Assembly (NCBI GenBank): GCA_045629945.1 | Contig: JAZQSE010000023.1 | Location: forward strand, 1 to 62,247 | Length of the DNA stretch: 62,247 nucleotides | Reading direction: 5' to 3' | From: UBA1765 sp045629945 | GTDB lineage: Bacteria > Fibrobacterota > Fibrobacteria > Fibrobacterales > Fibrobacteraceae | In this document: positions 16,707-25,740 of the stretch, one piece after another | How positions within the stretch are numbered: position 1 is the first letter of the stretch | Layout: each line of letters opens with the position of its first letter | The notes under the pieces: generated by a model | What the model was told of the DNA's origin: nothing | The model's database searches: none | What the model saw: the letters and a program-made list of their open reading frames with translations, nothing else | Translations under genes and position numbers: made by a program

Positions 16707-16908
16707 TAATGATAGTGAATCAGATTGGGAAAAATTAAATACATATAAATTCAATAAAACGGAAAAGACAACAGAATTTCGTGTAGATAGAACTGCCCCA
16801 GAATTTTCATTTGAAAATGTTGGAGGGCTTGTATTAGATTCCTTTTTGAGTGAAAAATATGCGAGCTTTAAAAGACCTTCTCGAAATGAAGGCTTTATGT
16901 ATGTTTAG
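16706..16908 (+). pseudogene. Remnant of a secreted-protein gene (C-terminal end only)
   Basis: Immediately after the secDF terminator an open frame without a usable start codon runs to TAG at 16906-16908. It encodes about 65 protein-like residues, including EFRVDRTAPEFSFENVGG, the kind of linker (xVDxTxPxF) found before Ig-like modules in secreted proteins, and ends RPSRNEGFMYV. The frame upstream belongs to secDF in another reading, so the front of this gene has been lost. It is not merely a shadow of secDF because it lies outside that gene. Confidence 0.45.
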
Positions 16909-16970
16909 ATAATTATTATTTCTATTATTTTATTCGAAATAGGTGGAAAGAGTTTTAAGGAGAAAAGTTT

Positions 16971-17729
16971 GTGAAAAGTTTAAAAGGCAATAAAATGAAA
17001 AAAATCATAAAAATCTTGTGTTTGTTACTTGCTTCTGAGGTATTTGCACAAGAAGTAAATTCAGAATTTTTGTGGTGCGCAAGTGAAGATAGCACTGAGC
17101 GTGTTATTACAGGTTCTTCAGATGAAACATCGGGTTATTGGTATTCGTTTGAAAATGGTCGAGGTTTTAACATTTGGGATATGGACCAAACAGGGGTAGA
17201 TATTACAAAATGGCAAGGACTTTGTGTAGAATACAAATCTTCAAGCGATATGGAATTGCTTTTAATCAATGAAGAACAACAAGCTCTAAGTTCTAATTTA
17301 AAATTTGGAAAGCTTTTAAAAGCAAGTGATTCTGTCTTAACTGTAAATATTTCATGGAAAAATATGGAACAATTAGAATGTTGTTTTGATGGTGTGAAAA
17401 TAGAAGATTACATAAAAAAAGCGAGTGCGATACATTTTATTTTTAACGAAGAAACATCATTAGAATTATTAAAAATAGGTTCCCTAAATAGTTGCTCTAA
17501 AGAAACAAATTCTTTTTTGAATTTTAAGCAAAAATCATTCACTCTACATGTTGAAAAGGATTTCTTAAATCATTTTGTAGTTAAAGGTATTTCTTCTGAT
17601 GCAACATTTTATTTGTTTGATTTAAATGGTAAAATGTTAAAGCAAAGCATTTTAAAAAATGGTTCTTTTGAAACGCCTACATTACCGGTTGTTTTAAAAA
17701 TTCATAAAAAGACATTTTTGTTGCAATAA
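16971..17729 (+). CDS. Secreted protein with C-terminal sorting-domain-like module
   Basis: A 252-residue exported protein; the hydrophobic part of the signal peptide is IIKILCLLLASEVFAQ. The body (about 30-170) has the look of a beta-sandwich carbohydrate-binding or CIA30-like module (GYWYSFENGRGFNIWDMD, then ITKWQGLCVEYKS). The last 70 residues (FYLFDLNGKMLKQSILKNGS through LPVVLKIHKK) resemble the type IX secretion or Fibrobacter C-terminal sorting domains, in which a -DLxGK- strand is followed by a short -LP- loop and a basic end. The GTG at 16971 follows AAGGAG; the ATG at 16995 would also give an intact signal peptide. Specific ligand unknown. Confidence 0.75.
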   Translation: MKSLKGNKMKKIIKILCLLLASEVFAQEVNSEFLWCASEDSTERVITGSSDETSGYWYSFENGRGFNIWDMDQTGVDITKWQGLCVEYKSSSDMELLLINEEQQALSSNLKFGKLLKASDSVLTVNISWKNMEQLECCFDGVKIEDYIKKASAIHFIFNEETSLELLKIGSLNSCSKETNSFLNFKQKSFTLHVEKDFLNHFVVKGISSDATFYLFDLNGKMLKQSILKNGSFETPTLPVVLKIHKKTFLLQ

Positions 17730-17813
17730 AAATCTCTTAAATTCTAAAAAAAATGGAGCGAAAAGTGAGTTTTTTTCTAAATTTGGGGTGTCATTGTATA
17801 TGAGAGGTGACTT

Positions 17814-18740
17814 ATGCTCAAATATTACAAAATCGAGTCTGGGCGAATTGTAACGGCTCCAAATGAAGATGCTGCAGACATTGTAATTATGGGTGCATTG
17901 AGCCAAGAGCAGCGTAGTCAACTTGTTAAAGAATACGAAATCACAGAGCATACCATTGCTTCAGCATTCGATAATGACGAGCTTTCTCGTGTAGAATATG
18001 ATGACGACTTTACAACAATCGTTTTTAAAAAGCCAAAGAATTATGCGGCAACTGATAATTTTCAGTTTCGTGTAGAATCCTTTGGAATCTTTTTATTTAA
18101 AGATTGGATTCTTTTACTCACCGAAACAGAAATCCCTTTAAATGACGAGCGCCGTTTTGGGAAAATTGATTCTTTAAACACATTTTTGCTTCGTTTGTTA
18201 AACTATTCTGTTTATCATTTTAATGAACACTTGAAAATTATCAATCGCATTAACGACGAACTAGAACACAAGCTCCGTACCGCAATGGAAAACAAATATT
18301 TGCTTTCTATGTTTAGCTTAAATAAGGGTTTGATTTATTATGCCAGTGCGTTAAATTCTAACGAAACATTGCTTCAAAAATTACAACTTGGTCGTTCTTT
18401 TAATTTTACAGAAAGCGAACGAGAATTGCTCGATGATATTTTAATTGAAAATCGCCAGAGCCGTCAGCAAGCTGAAATTTATGCAAACATTCTTGCTAGC
18501 ATGATGGATGCACGAGCAAGTGTTATTAGCAACAACTTGAACACGTTAATGAAAAACCTGAACGTGACAACTATTGCAATGATGCTCCCTACATTCTTTG
18601 CTAGTTTGTTTGGTATGAACGTCTTGTTGCCATTTGGAATGGGCAATGGAAACAGCCTTGCATTTTGGGTTGTAATCTTAATTTCAATTTTGTCTGTGTT
18701 TGGCTTCTTCTTACTTTGGAAGCATATCAATAAAAACTAA
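17814..18740 (+). CDS. corA: CorA-family divalent metal ion transporter
   Basis: A 308-residue CorA-type magnesium (or cobalt/nickel) channel. The long cytoplasmic N-terminal domain and helix bundle lead to two C-terminal membrane segments (about 253-275 and 283-303). The selectivity signature is FGMN (LFGMNVLLPFG), against the usual YGMN, so the essential GMN is kept and Tyr is Phe. GAGAGGTGA precedes the ATG. The stop codon overlaps the stop of the convergent polyprenyl synthase gene. Confidence 0.9.
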   Translation: MLKYYKIESGRIVTAPNEDAADIVIMGALSQEQRSQLVKEYEITEHTIASAFDNDELSRVEYDDDFTTIVFKKPKNYAATDNFQFRVESFGIFLFKDWILLLTETEIPLNDERRFGKIDSLNTFLLRLLNYSVYHFNEHLKIINRINDELEHKLRTAMENKYLLSMFSLNKGLIYYASALNSNETLLQKLQLGRSFNFTESERELLDDILIENRQSRQQAEIYANILASMMDARASVISNNLNTLMKNLNVTTIAMMLPTFFASLFGMNVLLPFGMGNGNSLAFWVVILISILSVFGFFLLWKHINKN

Positions 18741-19747
18741 TTACCGCGTTCTGCCATAGATAAGAACATTGTTGCTAAATTTTCTGCAATAGTTTTGTCA
18801 GGCAAATTTTCTGCGATATTTGCAGCAGAATCCAAAAATTCAAGAGCTATGTTTTTTGTTCTTTCAAACGCATCAGATTCTTGCAAAGTTTTTTGAATTT
18901 TTTCAGCGTTGTTGTCAAGAGAAATATTTTTTATCCAATTTTGCATGTTGGCTTTTTCTTCTTGAGATGCTGATTCTAAAAAGAATATAAGTGGTAACGT
19001 GACTAAACCATTTCCAATGTCTGTGAATTTTGCTTTGTCTAAATCTTTAGCTCCGTAGCCGTAATCAAGCAAATCATCTATAATCTGAAAAGCTATGCCA
19101 AAATCAGCACCCATTTTCCCACAAGCTTCAATTTGCTTTTCATCAAAACCAGCAATTAAAGCGCCGATTTGTGCAGCAGCCGCAGAAAGCGCGGCGGTTT
19201 TACCATGAATGATTTCGAGGTATTTTTTTTGTGAAAGATTTAAATCGCCAGAATTATCAAGTTCTTGAATTTCTCCGACAATTAAATTGTTTGCTGCTTG
19301 CGAAAGAATTTCAAGAGTTGTTTTACTAGGATCGCTCAAAACAGAACGCATGGCTTGGGAAAGCAAGTAATCACCAATGAGAACTGCAATCTGGTTTCCC
19401 CATTCTTCGTGAGCCGTTTTTACACCACGGCGAATATCTGTTTTGTCTATAATATCGTCGTGAACTAAACTAGCTAAATGTAAAAGTTCAATGCCTGCAC
19501 AAGCGTGTGCGATTCTTTCAGAATCTTGAGAAGCACTTTTGGCGATAAGGCTAAGCAACGTAGAACGGATGCGCTTTCCTTTACGGCGCATAAGGTGCAA
19601 CAAGCGTTCAGAAATACCAGGAGGAGCTTCTGCTGCAAAATTCATCATCAAAGTTTCGGTTAGATCCAATTCTTTGTGAACTATCTGCTTGGCAGAAACA
19701 AGCGCCGATTTGAAAGATTGCTTGGCGTTTGAACTTAAATCAGACAT
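18737..19747 (-). CDS. Polyprenyl diphosphate synthase (trans, IspA/IspB family)
   Basis: A 336-residue trans-isoprenyl diphosphate synthase with both aspartate-rich motifs: HDDIIDKTDIRRG (first motif, DDIID) near residue 92 and FQIIDDLLDYG (second motif). These bind magnesium and the allylic diphosphate. The chain length is not readable with certainty, but the Ala/Ser-Leu residues before the first motif and the size suggest a long-chain (octaprenyl-type) enzyme for quinone or lipid-carrier synthesis. It overlaps the 3' end of gyrB by 8 nt and is translated as part of the leftward ctpA-mlaE-dciA-gyrB run. Confidence 0.9.
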   Translation of the reverse strand: MSDLSSNAKQSFKSALVSAKQIVHKELDLTETLMMNFAAEAPPGISERLLHLMRRKGKRIRSTLLSLIAKSASQDSERIAHACAGIELLHLASLVHDDIIDKTDIRRGVKTAHEEWGNQIAVLIGDYLLSQAMRSVLSDPSKTTLEILSQAANNLIVGEIQELDNSGDLNLSQKKYLEIIHGKTAALSAAAAQIGALIAGFDEKQIEACGKMGADFGIAFQIIDDLLDYGYGAKDLDKAKFTDIGNGLVTLPLIFFLESASQEEKANMQNWIKNISLDNNAEKIQKTLQESDAFERTKNIALEFLDSAANIAENLPDKTIAENLATMFLSMAERGN

Positions 19748-21650
19748 CCAATTTATCCATTACTTTGTAAGCATTTTCTTCGATAAAGCGTCTTCTTGGT
19801 AGAACTTCTTCACCCATAAGCATGCTGAAAATCTGGTCTGCAAATAAGCCATCTTCGATTTTGCATTGCTTTAAAATACGTTGTTCTGGCTTCATTGTGG
19901 TGTCTGCTAATTCTTCAGCATTCATTTCACCGAGACCTTTATAACGGCTTACTTCAAATTTGGCAGTTGGTGGCAATTCTGCAATGGCTTTATTTTTAGC
20001 GTCATCAGAAAAGAGATATGTTTCGTTTTTACCAACTTTTAATTTGTAAAGTGGTGGTTGAGCAATAAAAATATGACCATTATCCACAAGCGGGCGCATG
20101 TGCCTAAAGAAGAAAGTCAAAAGCAAAGTTTGAATATGGCTTCCGTCAACATCAGCATCAGTCATAATGATGATTTTATGGTAACGAAGTTTTTCAAGTT
20201 TGAATTCATTACCAATTCCACAACCAATAGCATTAGCTAAATCGCGAATCGTTTCAGATTCAAGCATTTTGTCAAGGCGAGCTTTTTCAACGTTTAAGAT
20301 TTTACCGCGCAATGGGAGAATCGCTTGGTATTGTCTGTCGCGGCCTGTTTTTGCAGAACCACCTGCAGAATCACCTTCCACAATAAAGAGTTCGCATTCT
20401 TCTGGTTTACGGCTACTGCAATCGGCGAGTTTGCCTGGCAAGCCACCGCTTTCAAGAGGGCTTTTTCTACGAGCTAAGTCGCGGGCTCTATGAGCGGCTT
20501 CGCGAGCAATAGCAGCCCCAATTACCTTATCAAGAATCAACTTGATAACAGCAGGGTTTTCTTGGAAAAATTCTTCAAGTTTTGCGCCAAAGGTTGTATT
20601 TACATAACCAGCAATTTCTGAGTTGCCTAATTTACGCTTTGTCTGGCCTTCAAATTGTGGTTGTGAAACTTTAATAGCAATAACAGCCGTTAAACCTTCG
20701 CGAATGTCTTCTGCAGAAATCTGGACAGTCTTTTTGCCTTTAGGCATGTCTTGAGCAAATTTAGAAATCACGCGGGTCAAAGCCGTTTTAAAACCAGTCA
20801 CGTGAGTTCCGCCGTCGTAAGTATTAACGTTGTTGACAAAGCTATAGAAGTTTTCTTGGTAACTATCGTTATACCACATAGCGACTTCTAAAGGATAATT
20901 GCCAGTAGAAACTACCAAATGAATTGGCGAGTCAAATAAAGGTGCGCGGTGTTCGTCAACATAGCGAACAAAATCAGAAACACCACCTTCGTAACAGAAG
21001 GTTTCTTCTAAAACATTTTCAGGCTGGCGTAAATCTTTTATTGTTAAACGTAAACCACTCATTAAAAAAGCAAGTTCACGGAAACGGGTTTTCAATGTTT
21101 CAAAAGAATAAACGGTTTCAGTAAAAATGGAATCATCAGGATAAAATTCTACAGAAGTTCCTGTTGTGCCATCGGATTCACCAAGATCTACTTGTGCGCC
21201 AAGTGGAATACCTTTAGAGAATGTTTGTTCTACAATACGACCATTTCTGCGGACGCGAACAATCAATTTGTTGGAAAGCGCGTTCACGCAACTAACACCA
21301 ACACCGTGAAGGCCTGCCGAAACTTTATAAGAGTTGCTATCAAATTTACCACCAGCGTGGAGTTTAGTCATAACAACTTCAATCGTTCCGATTTTTTCTT
21401 TTGGGTGTAAGTCCGTTGGAATACCACGGCCGTTATCGGTAACACGAATGCCATTGCCTGGTAAAATCTCTATTTCAATATGGTTACAGAATCCAGCCAA
21501 AGCTTCGTCAACAGAGTTGTCTACAACTTCCCAAACAAGGTGGTGAAGACCACGGATATCGGTTGAACCGATATACATCGCAGGGCGAACTCGAACCGCT
21601 TCTAAACCTTCAAGAACGGTAATACTTGAGCCGCTGTATTCTTCTGACAT
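19740..21650 (-). CDS. gyrB: DNA gyrase subunit B
   Basis: A 636-residue GyrB, the ATPase and TOPRIM subunit of gyrase. The GHKL ATPase part shows VDNSVDEALAGFC, VTDNGRGIPTD and AGLHGVGVSCVNALS; the TOPRIM part shows EGDSAGGSAKTGRDR and DADVDGSHI, and the C terminus EENAYKVMDKLDV. It lacks the 170-residue insert of E. coli GyrB. The ATG at 21650 follows GGAGGAATCT at ideal spacing; an in-frame ATG at 21662 would contain that ribosome site and is rejected. dciA lies just upstream, a conserved association. Confidence 0.97.
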   Translation of the reverse strand: MSEEYSGSSITVLEGLEAVRVRPAMYIGSTDIRGLHHLVWEVVDNSVDEALAGFCNHIEIEILPGNGIRVTDNGRGIPTDLHPKEKIGTIEVVMTKLHAGGKFDSNSYKVSAGLHGVGVSCVNALSNKLIVRVRRNGRIVEQTFSKGIPLGAQVDLGESDGTTGTSVEFYPDDSIFTETVYSFETLKTRFRELAFLMSGLRLTIKDLRQPENVLEETFCYEGGVSDFVRYVDEHRAPLFDSPIHLVVSTGNYPLEVAMWYNDSYQENFYSFVNNVNTYDGGTHVTGFKTALTRVISKFAQDMPKGKKTVQISAEDIREGLTAVIAIKVSQPQFEGQTKRKLGNSEIAGYVNTTFGAKLEEFFQENPAVIKLILDKVIGAAIAREAAHRARDLARRKSPLESGGLPGKLADCSSRKPEECELFIVEGDSAGGSAKTGRDRQYQAILPLRGKILNVEKARLDKMLESETIRDLANAIGCGIGNEFKLEKLRYHKIIIMTDADVDGSHIQTLLLTFFFRHMRPLVDNGHIFIAQPPLYKLKVGKNETYLFSDDAKNKAIAELPPTAKFEVSRYKGLGEMNAEELADTTMKPEQRILKQCKIEDGLFADQIFSMLMGEEVLPRRRFIEENAYKVMDKLDV

Positions 21651-21670
21651 AGATTCCTCCAATAAGGATT

Positions 21671-22006
21671 TTATAGAAATTTTATCTCTTTTACAATGGG
21701 TGTTTTTAATAAAGAATTACACCTACCAATAATAGCTTTTTTTTGCGAAAATAATTCTGCTTTCCACACAGAAGACGCTGTTTTTAAGGTCAAAATACCC
21801 TTTTCTAATTTTTCTGCAGAAACGTAAGGAAGCAAGAGTTCTCCGACAATTTCTGCGAAATTTTCACGGATTTTTTTTAAGTGAATTGTCTGTCCGAAGG
21901 TTTCATCATTTAAGAATCTGTTCAGCAAAGTTCCTAAATCAATTAAATTTGCAGAAGCTTTTTTTCTTCTTTTTTTAGGTGGAGTATAATCGTCTTGAAA
22001 AATCAT
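21671..22006 (-). CDS. dciA: DciA-family (DUF721) protein
   Basis: A 111-residue DUF721 protein. After a basic, disordered start (PPKKRRKKASANL) comes the conserved alpha-beta KH-like module, with LGTLLNRFLND, FAEIVGELLLPYVSA and LTLKTASSVWKAELFSQKK. DciA proteins load or assist the replicative helicase in bacteria lacking DnaC, and they commonly neighbour gyrB, as here (20 nt apart). The start overlaps the mlaE stop codon; a much longer in-frame start at 22132 lies within mlaE and gives no extra conserved sequence. Confidence 0.85.
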   Translation of the reverse strand: MIFQDDYTPPKKRRKKASANLIDLGTLLNRFLNDETFGQTIHLKKIRENFAEIVGELLLPYVSAEKLEKGILTLKTASSVWKAELFSQKKAIIGRCNSLLKTPIVKEIKFL

Positions 22007-22791
22007 ACAAGGAGTAATTTTGAAAGAACAAACCCACCAATAAGAATGCTTGTCATACCAGCCACAACAGTTGCTTTTGTACTCTTTCCAACGCCTTCTG
22101 CGCCATTGTGAGTGTAAAAGCCAAAGTAGCATGCATAACTAGCAATAAAGTAGCCATAAAGAGTGGCTTTTACAAGTCCGACAAACAAGTTCCAATCTTC
22201 ATAGAACATGCGAACGCCATAAAAGAAAACATGGAAAGAAACTTCTTTGTAAAGGTGGGCGACTACATAGCCGCCAATAATGCCTACAAAAATACTGATG
22301 ATAGTCAATACAGGAAGCATTATAATCGAAGCCATTAAACGCGGAGTCAGTAAAAATTTATAAGGGTTCAATCCAAGAACTTTATAAGCGTCTAATTGCT
22401 CTGTTACAGCCATTGTTCCAAGTTCGGAACACATAGATGCACCAACGCGGCCAGCAAGAACCATAGCTGTCAAAATAGGGCAGAGTTCAACCATTACGGA
22501 ATTACCTACAGCCATTCCGACAAACATCATTGGAATCATGTCTGCAAATTGATAAGCCAATTGCCATGCCATAATAGCACCAGTAGAAACAGAAGCCGCG
22601 ATAACAACAGGAATACTTGTAATACCTATTGTGTGCATTTGTTCTACGGTTGTATGAAAATTACGTAAAGAATCAGGAATGTTTTTGAAAAGTTCCCAGA
22701 CAAAAGCCAAATAGCGGAATACATGACGGATAAAGCGACGGACGTATGATCCGACACTTTCTGCAGCAAGATCCAGCAAACGTAAAAGCAT
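22003..22791 (-). CDS. mlaE: MlaE-family ABC transporter permease
   Basis: A 262-residue inner-membrane permease of the Mla/MCE lipid transport system. It shows the MlaE features HTVEQMHTIGITSIPVV, LCPILTAMVLAGRVGASMCSELGTM (in pieces) and VTEQLDAYKVLGLNPYKFL with five or so membrane segments. MlaE works with an ATPase (MlaF) and a MCE protein (MlaD) to move phospholipids between membranes. A MlaD-type protein is encoded 34 kb away (56293-57189) and no MlaF gene is visible in the window. It starts 2 nt after ctpA stops and overlaps dciA. Confidence 0.93.
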   Translation of the reverse strand: MLLRLLDLAAESVGSYVRRFIRHVFRYLAFVWELFKNIPDSLRNFHTTVEQMHTIGITSIPVVIAASVSTGAIMAWQLAYQFADMIPMMFVGMAVGNSVMVELCPILTAMVLAGRVGASMCSELGTMAVTEQLDAYKVLGLNPYKFLLTPRLMASIIMLPVLTIISIFVGIIGGYVVAHLYKEVSFHVFFYGVRMFYEDWNLFVGLVKATLYGYFIASYACYFGFYTHNGAEGVGKSTKATVVAGMTSILIGGFVLSKLLLV

Positions 22792-22793
22792 TA

Positions 22794-24569
22794 TTATTTC
22801 TTTTTGGATTTAGCCTTGTCTTTAGGTTCTGTTTTTGGTTCTACGCTCAAAGCTTTTTGATAAAGTTTTAAATCAGAAAGATACTGTATAGCCGTCTGAA
22901 CTTGTTTATCTTGTTTTAAAGTAAACGTGGTGCTTATTGAATCCCCTGCAACAGCTGTGAGTAATTCGCGTTTGATACCATCTTTAATGTAGGTCTTGTA
23001 TTCTTCGAATTGGCGCATTTTAGCCATGTCCAAAGCTTGTTTTAAATCCTGGATGCGGCGGGCGAGCAATGCATCAGATACTGTTTTAGAAGAGTCACCC
23101 ATAAACTTTTGTTCTGTAAGTAAAGCTTCTTCTAATGCATCTGCAGAAGCAATGGCATTGCTTTTGATTTTTGTAAAGTTCGTATCTTTCAAGCAGAAGT
23201 CGCGGAATTGTTCGTATAAAGAATCCGGAACATTCCAATTCAAGTCTATTTTTGCACCTGCTTTTTCAAGAGCAGGTCTTGCTTTAACAGCAAATTTGAA
23301 ATACATAGCCATACGTTCCTGAACTTGAACTACCCAAGGTAAAGCATCGAGTTCAACGTCAATATCTGGTATGATTCCACCACCGCCAACCATTTTACGG
23401 CCTTTGTTTGTGTGGAATGTATCTACAACAGTTGTGTCTTTAGCAAGAGAATCTTTTTCAGCATTTGGGTCTAAAGATTCTTCAATTGCTTTTAACCCAT
23501 GAATGCCATTTTCTTTTTTATTGATGCAACGGCCAAAAGGCAAGTAATAAAAAGCAGTGGTTAATTTAAGAGCGTGACCTTGGTTATCTAAAGGGAAAAT
23601 AGTCTGTACAGAACCTTTACCAAAAGTTGTTTTTCCAATAATTAAACCTCTATCCCAATCCTGAACAGCACCTGCAACAATTTCAGAAGCACTAGCAGAA
23701 CCCTGGTTGACTAAAAGAACTAGCGGAACGTCTGGAGAAAGCATGCCATCTTTTCTGGCATAAGCTTCTGTTTGCTGGGTGCGGCCTTTTGTACTAACCA
23801 AAAGATTACCTTTTTTAAGGAACAATTCACTGACACTTGTTGCCTGGTTAAGTAATCCACCTGGATTATAACGCAAGTCTAAAATGAGTTTTTTCATTCC
23901 TTGTTTTTTCAATTCTTTTATAGCGTTTTCTAAGTCGGCAGTTGTGTTGTCAGCAAAAGTGGCAAGTTTAATATAGCCAATGTCATCTTGAATCATTGAA
24001 TAATAAGGAATAGCATGAACAATGATTTCATCGCGGGTTATAGTGAAATCCATAAGTTCAGGAACGCCTTCGCGTTCAATAGAAATGGTGACATCTGTAC
24101 CAATTTTTCCACGAAGTTTTTCTACTGCTTCATCAAGTGTCAGGCCTTTAGTGCTGTTCCCTTCGATTTTTCTGATTTTATCGCCTGCACGAATGCCAAG
24201 TTTAAAAGCTGGAGTCCCGGCAAGTGGAGAAATAACAGTTAACACATTGTCGCGAAGGCTTATTGTAATACCAACGCCACCAAATTTCCCTTCCATAGAA
24301 ATTTTTAAATCTTCGTAATCTTCAGGGGCAAAAACCACTGTATGTGGGTCCAGAATATTACGGATGCCTTCTATGGCTGCGTCTGAAATTTCTGCGGGGT
24401 CAACATTTTCAACGTATTTACGATTGACTTCAGAAAGAATCTTGTTGAAGCGAGAAATTTCTTCATAAAAATCACCAGGTTCTTTAGGCTTTTTAGGGGC
24501 ACTGAAAACAAGGCTAGAAGAAAGCAAAAGCAAAAAAGAAAATTTGAAAAATACAGATTTCGTCATCAT
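22794..24569 (-). CDS. ctpA: C-terminal processing peptidase, S41 family (CtpA)
   Basis: A 591-residue secreted or membrane-attached serine protease. After a signal peptide (start MTKSVFFKFSFLLLLSSSLVFS) come a PDZ domain (about 85-165: GKFGGVGITISLRDN, AGTPAFKLGIRAGDKI) and the S41 catalytic domain with the Ser-Lys dyad in NQGSASASEIVAGA and GKTTFGKGSVQTIFPL. The C-terminal 200 residues are helical, with a KDKAKSKKK tail. Such proteases trim or turn over periplasmic proteins. First gene of the leftward run ctpA-mlaE-dciA-gyrB-polyprenyl synthase. Two ATGs (24569, 24566) are equally likely starts. Confidence 0.93.
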   Translation of the reverse strand: MMTKSVFFKFSFLLLLSSSLVFSAPKKPKEPGDFYEEISRFNKILSEVNRKYVENVDPAEISDAAIEGIRNILDPHTVVFAPEDYEDLKISMEGKFGGVGITISLRDNVLTVISPLAGTPAFKLGIRAGDKIRKIEGNSTKGLTLDEAVEKLRGKIGTDVTISIEREGVPELMDFTITRDEIIVHAIPYYSMIQDDIGYIKLATFADNTTADLENAIKELKKQGMKKLILDLRYNPGGLLNQATSVSELFLKKGNLLVSTKGRTQQTEAYARKDGMLSPDVPLVLLVNQGSASASEIVAGAVQDWDRGLIIGKTTFGKGSVQTIFPLDNQGHALKLTTAFYYLPFGRCINKKENGIHGLKAIEESLDPNAEKDSLAKDTTVVDTFHTNKGRKMVGGGGIIPDIDVELDALPWVVQVQERMAMYFKFAVKARPALEKAGAKIDLNWNVPDSLYEQFRDFCLKDTNFTKIKSNAIASADALEEALLTEQKFMGDSSKTVSDALLARRIQDLKQALDMAKMRQFEEYKTYIKDGIKRELLTAVAGDSISTTFTLKQDKQVQTAIQYLSDLKLYQKALSVEPKTEPKDKAKSKKK

Positions 24570-24667
24570 AGGTAAAAAAATACAATTTCCAAAAGAAGAA
24601 TGTATTTATGGCAATCAAAAAAAGCCTTGTAAATAGGACTTTTATTGAGCTTTTTTATAAGTAAAAG

Positions 24668-24695
24668 AAAAAACTGGCCGTCAGACCAGTTTTTA
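24668..24695 (-). terminator. Terminator of the sigma-factor gene
   Basis: On the minus strand AAAACTGG / CCAGTTTT closes a stem with loop TCTGACGG and is followed by TTTTTTC. It lies 28 nt past the sigma-factor stop. Confidence 0.8.
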
Positions 24696-24722
24696 AAGAT
24701 TCGAGAGAGAGAAAAAACAAAA

Positions 24723-25568
24723 CTAAGCTACTTCAGTAAGCAATTTTTCAGCTTCAGAATTACGTAATTTGGCAAGCGCCGTTTCTTTAAGTTGGCGCAC
24801 ACGTTCTTTAGACAAACCTACAACAGGAGCAATTTCTTTTAGGTTCAAGTCTAAATCTTCTTCTAAACCATAATACAAGCCAATCACTTTTTGCTCTTGT
24901 TCGTTTAAATTTTCATTCAACACTTTTTTGAATACATCTTTCTTGTTGTTGAATTTCGCAAGAGCATCTGTCGGAGCACCTTCCGAAGCAATGCAATCCT
25001 GTAATGTAGAATCGCCATCTTCTCCGACAGGAGTGTCAAGAGATGTTGCTTTATTTGCCATCATTAAAATCTTTTCAATGTCTTTTGCTTTATAGCGAGT
25101 AAGACCTTCAAGACTTTCTGGGTCAATACTTACATTGCCACCAATTGTTTGGCGCAAAACACCACCATGACGATTAAAGCGGCGAAGAACCAATTCTTTT
25201 TCAGCACTGATTCTAACTAAACGGGCTTTTTCAGCAATGGCACGTGTTATGTTTTGACGAACCCACCATACAGCATAACTGATAAATTTGATTTTCTGCT
25301 CAGGATTAAAACGTTGAGCTGCTTCAATTAAGCCCATGTTTCCTTCGTTAATCAATTCATTAACATCAAGGCCTTGACCTTTGTAGAGATTAGCAATGTT
25401 TACAACAAACTTAAGGTTAGAACGAACCAATTTATTTAAAGCTGCTTTATTACCTTTAGCCACTTCTTTTAATAAAATTTTTTCTTCGGCAACGGTAAGC
25501 AACGGATATTTAGAAATATCTTTCAGATACTGAAAGTAGATATCCTTTTCTTTATATTCTTTTGTCAT
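24723..25568 (-). CDS. rpoD: Primary-type RNA polymerase sigma factor, short form
   Basis: A 281-residue sigma-70 protein with regions 1.2 to 4.2 but no long region 1.1, the size of the Bacteroidota primary sigma (about 287). Region 2 shows NLKFVVNIANLYKGQGLDVNELINEGNMGL and KFISYAVWWVRQNITRAI (in parts; the RpoD box), and region 4.2 shows LKEIAPVVGLSKERVRQLKE. The ATG at 25568 follows GAGGTATACG; the ATG at 25580 contains that ribosome site and is rejected. The TAnnTTTG-like promoters seen in the window fit a sigma factor of this type. It is monocistronic, with its own terminator. Confidence 0.93.
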   Translation of the reverse strand: MTKEYKEKDIYFQYLKDISKYPLLTVAEEKILLKEVAKGNKAALNKLVRSNLKFVVNIANLYKGQGLDVNELINEGNMGLIEAAQRFNPEQKIKFISYAVWWVRQNITRAIAEKARLVRISAEKELVLRRFNRHGGVLRQTIGGNVSIDPESLEGLTRYKAKDIEKILMMANKATSLDTPVGEDGDSTLQDCIASEGAPTDALAKFNNKKDVFKKVLNENLNEQEQKVIGLYYGLEEDLDLNLKEIAPVVGLSKERVRQLKETALAKLRNSEAEKLLTEVA

Positions 25569-25740
25569 CGTATACCTCATTTTTATAGTTCATAATTTAT
25601 TTTTATTTTAAATAGCGTGTGTCAAAAGTCTCTACTATAAACGCAAAACTTTTTTTGAATTTTGTCTTTAAAAAAATATCTTTTGTCATAAAAATGTCAT
25701 GAAAAAGTCTTTTTCCTGTGGAATGAATTAAATTCAAGTT

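Noticed and set aside
16504..16908. 134-residue rightward open frame
   Set aside because: Its first two thirds shadow secDF; only the last part (16706-16908) outside secDF looks protein-like and is listed as a remnant.
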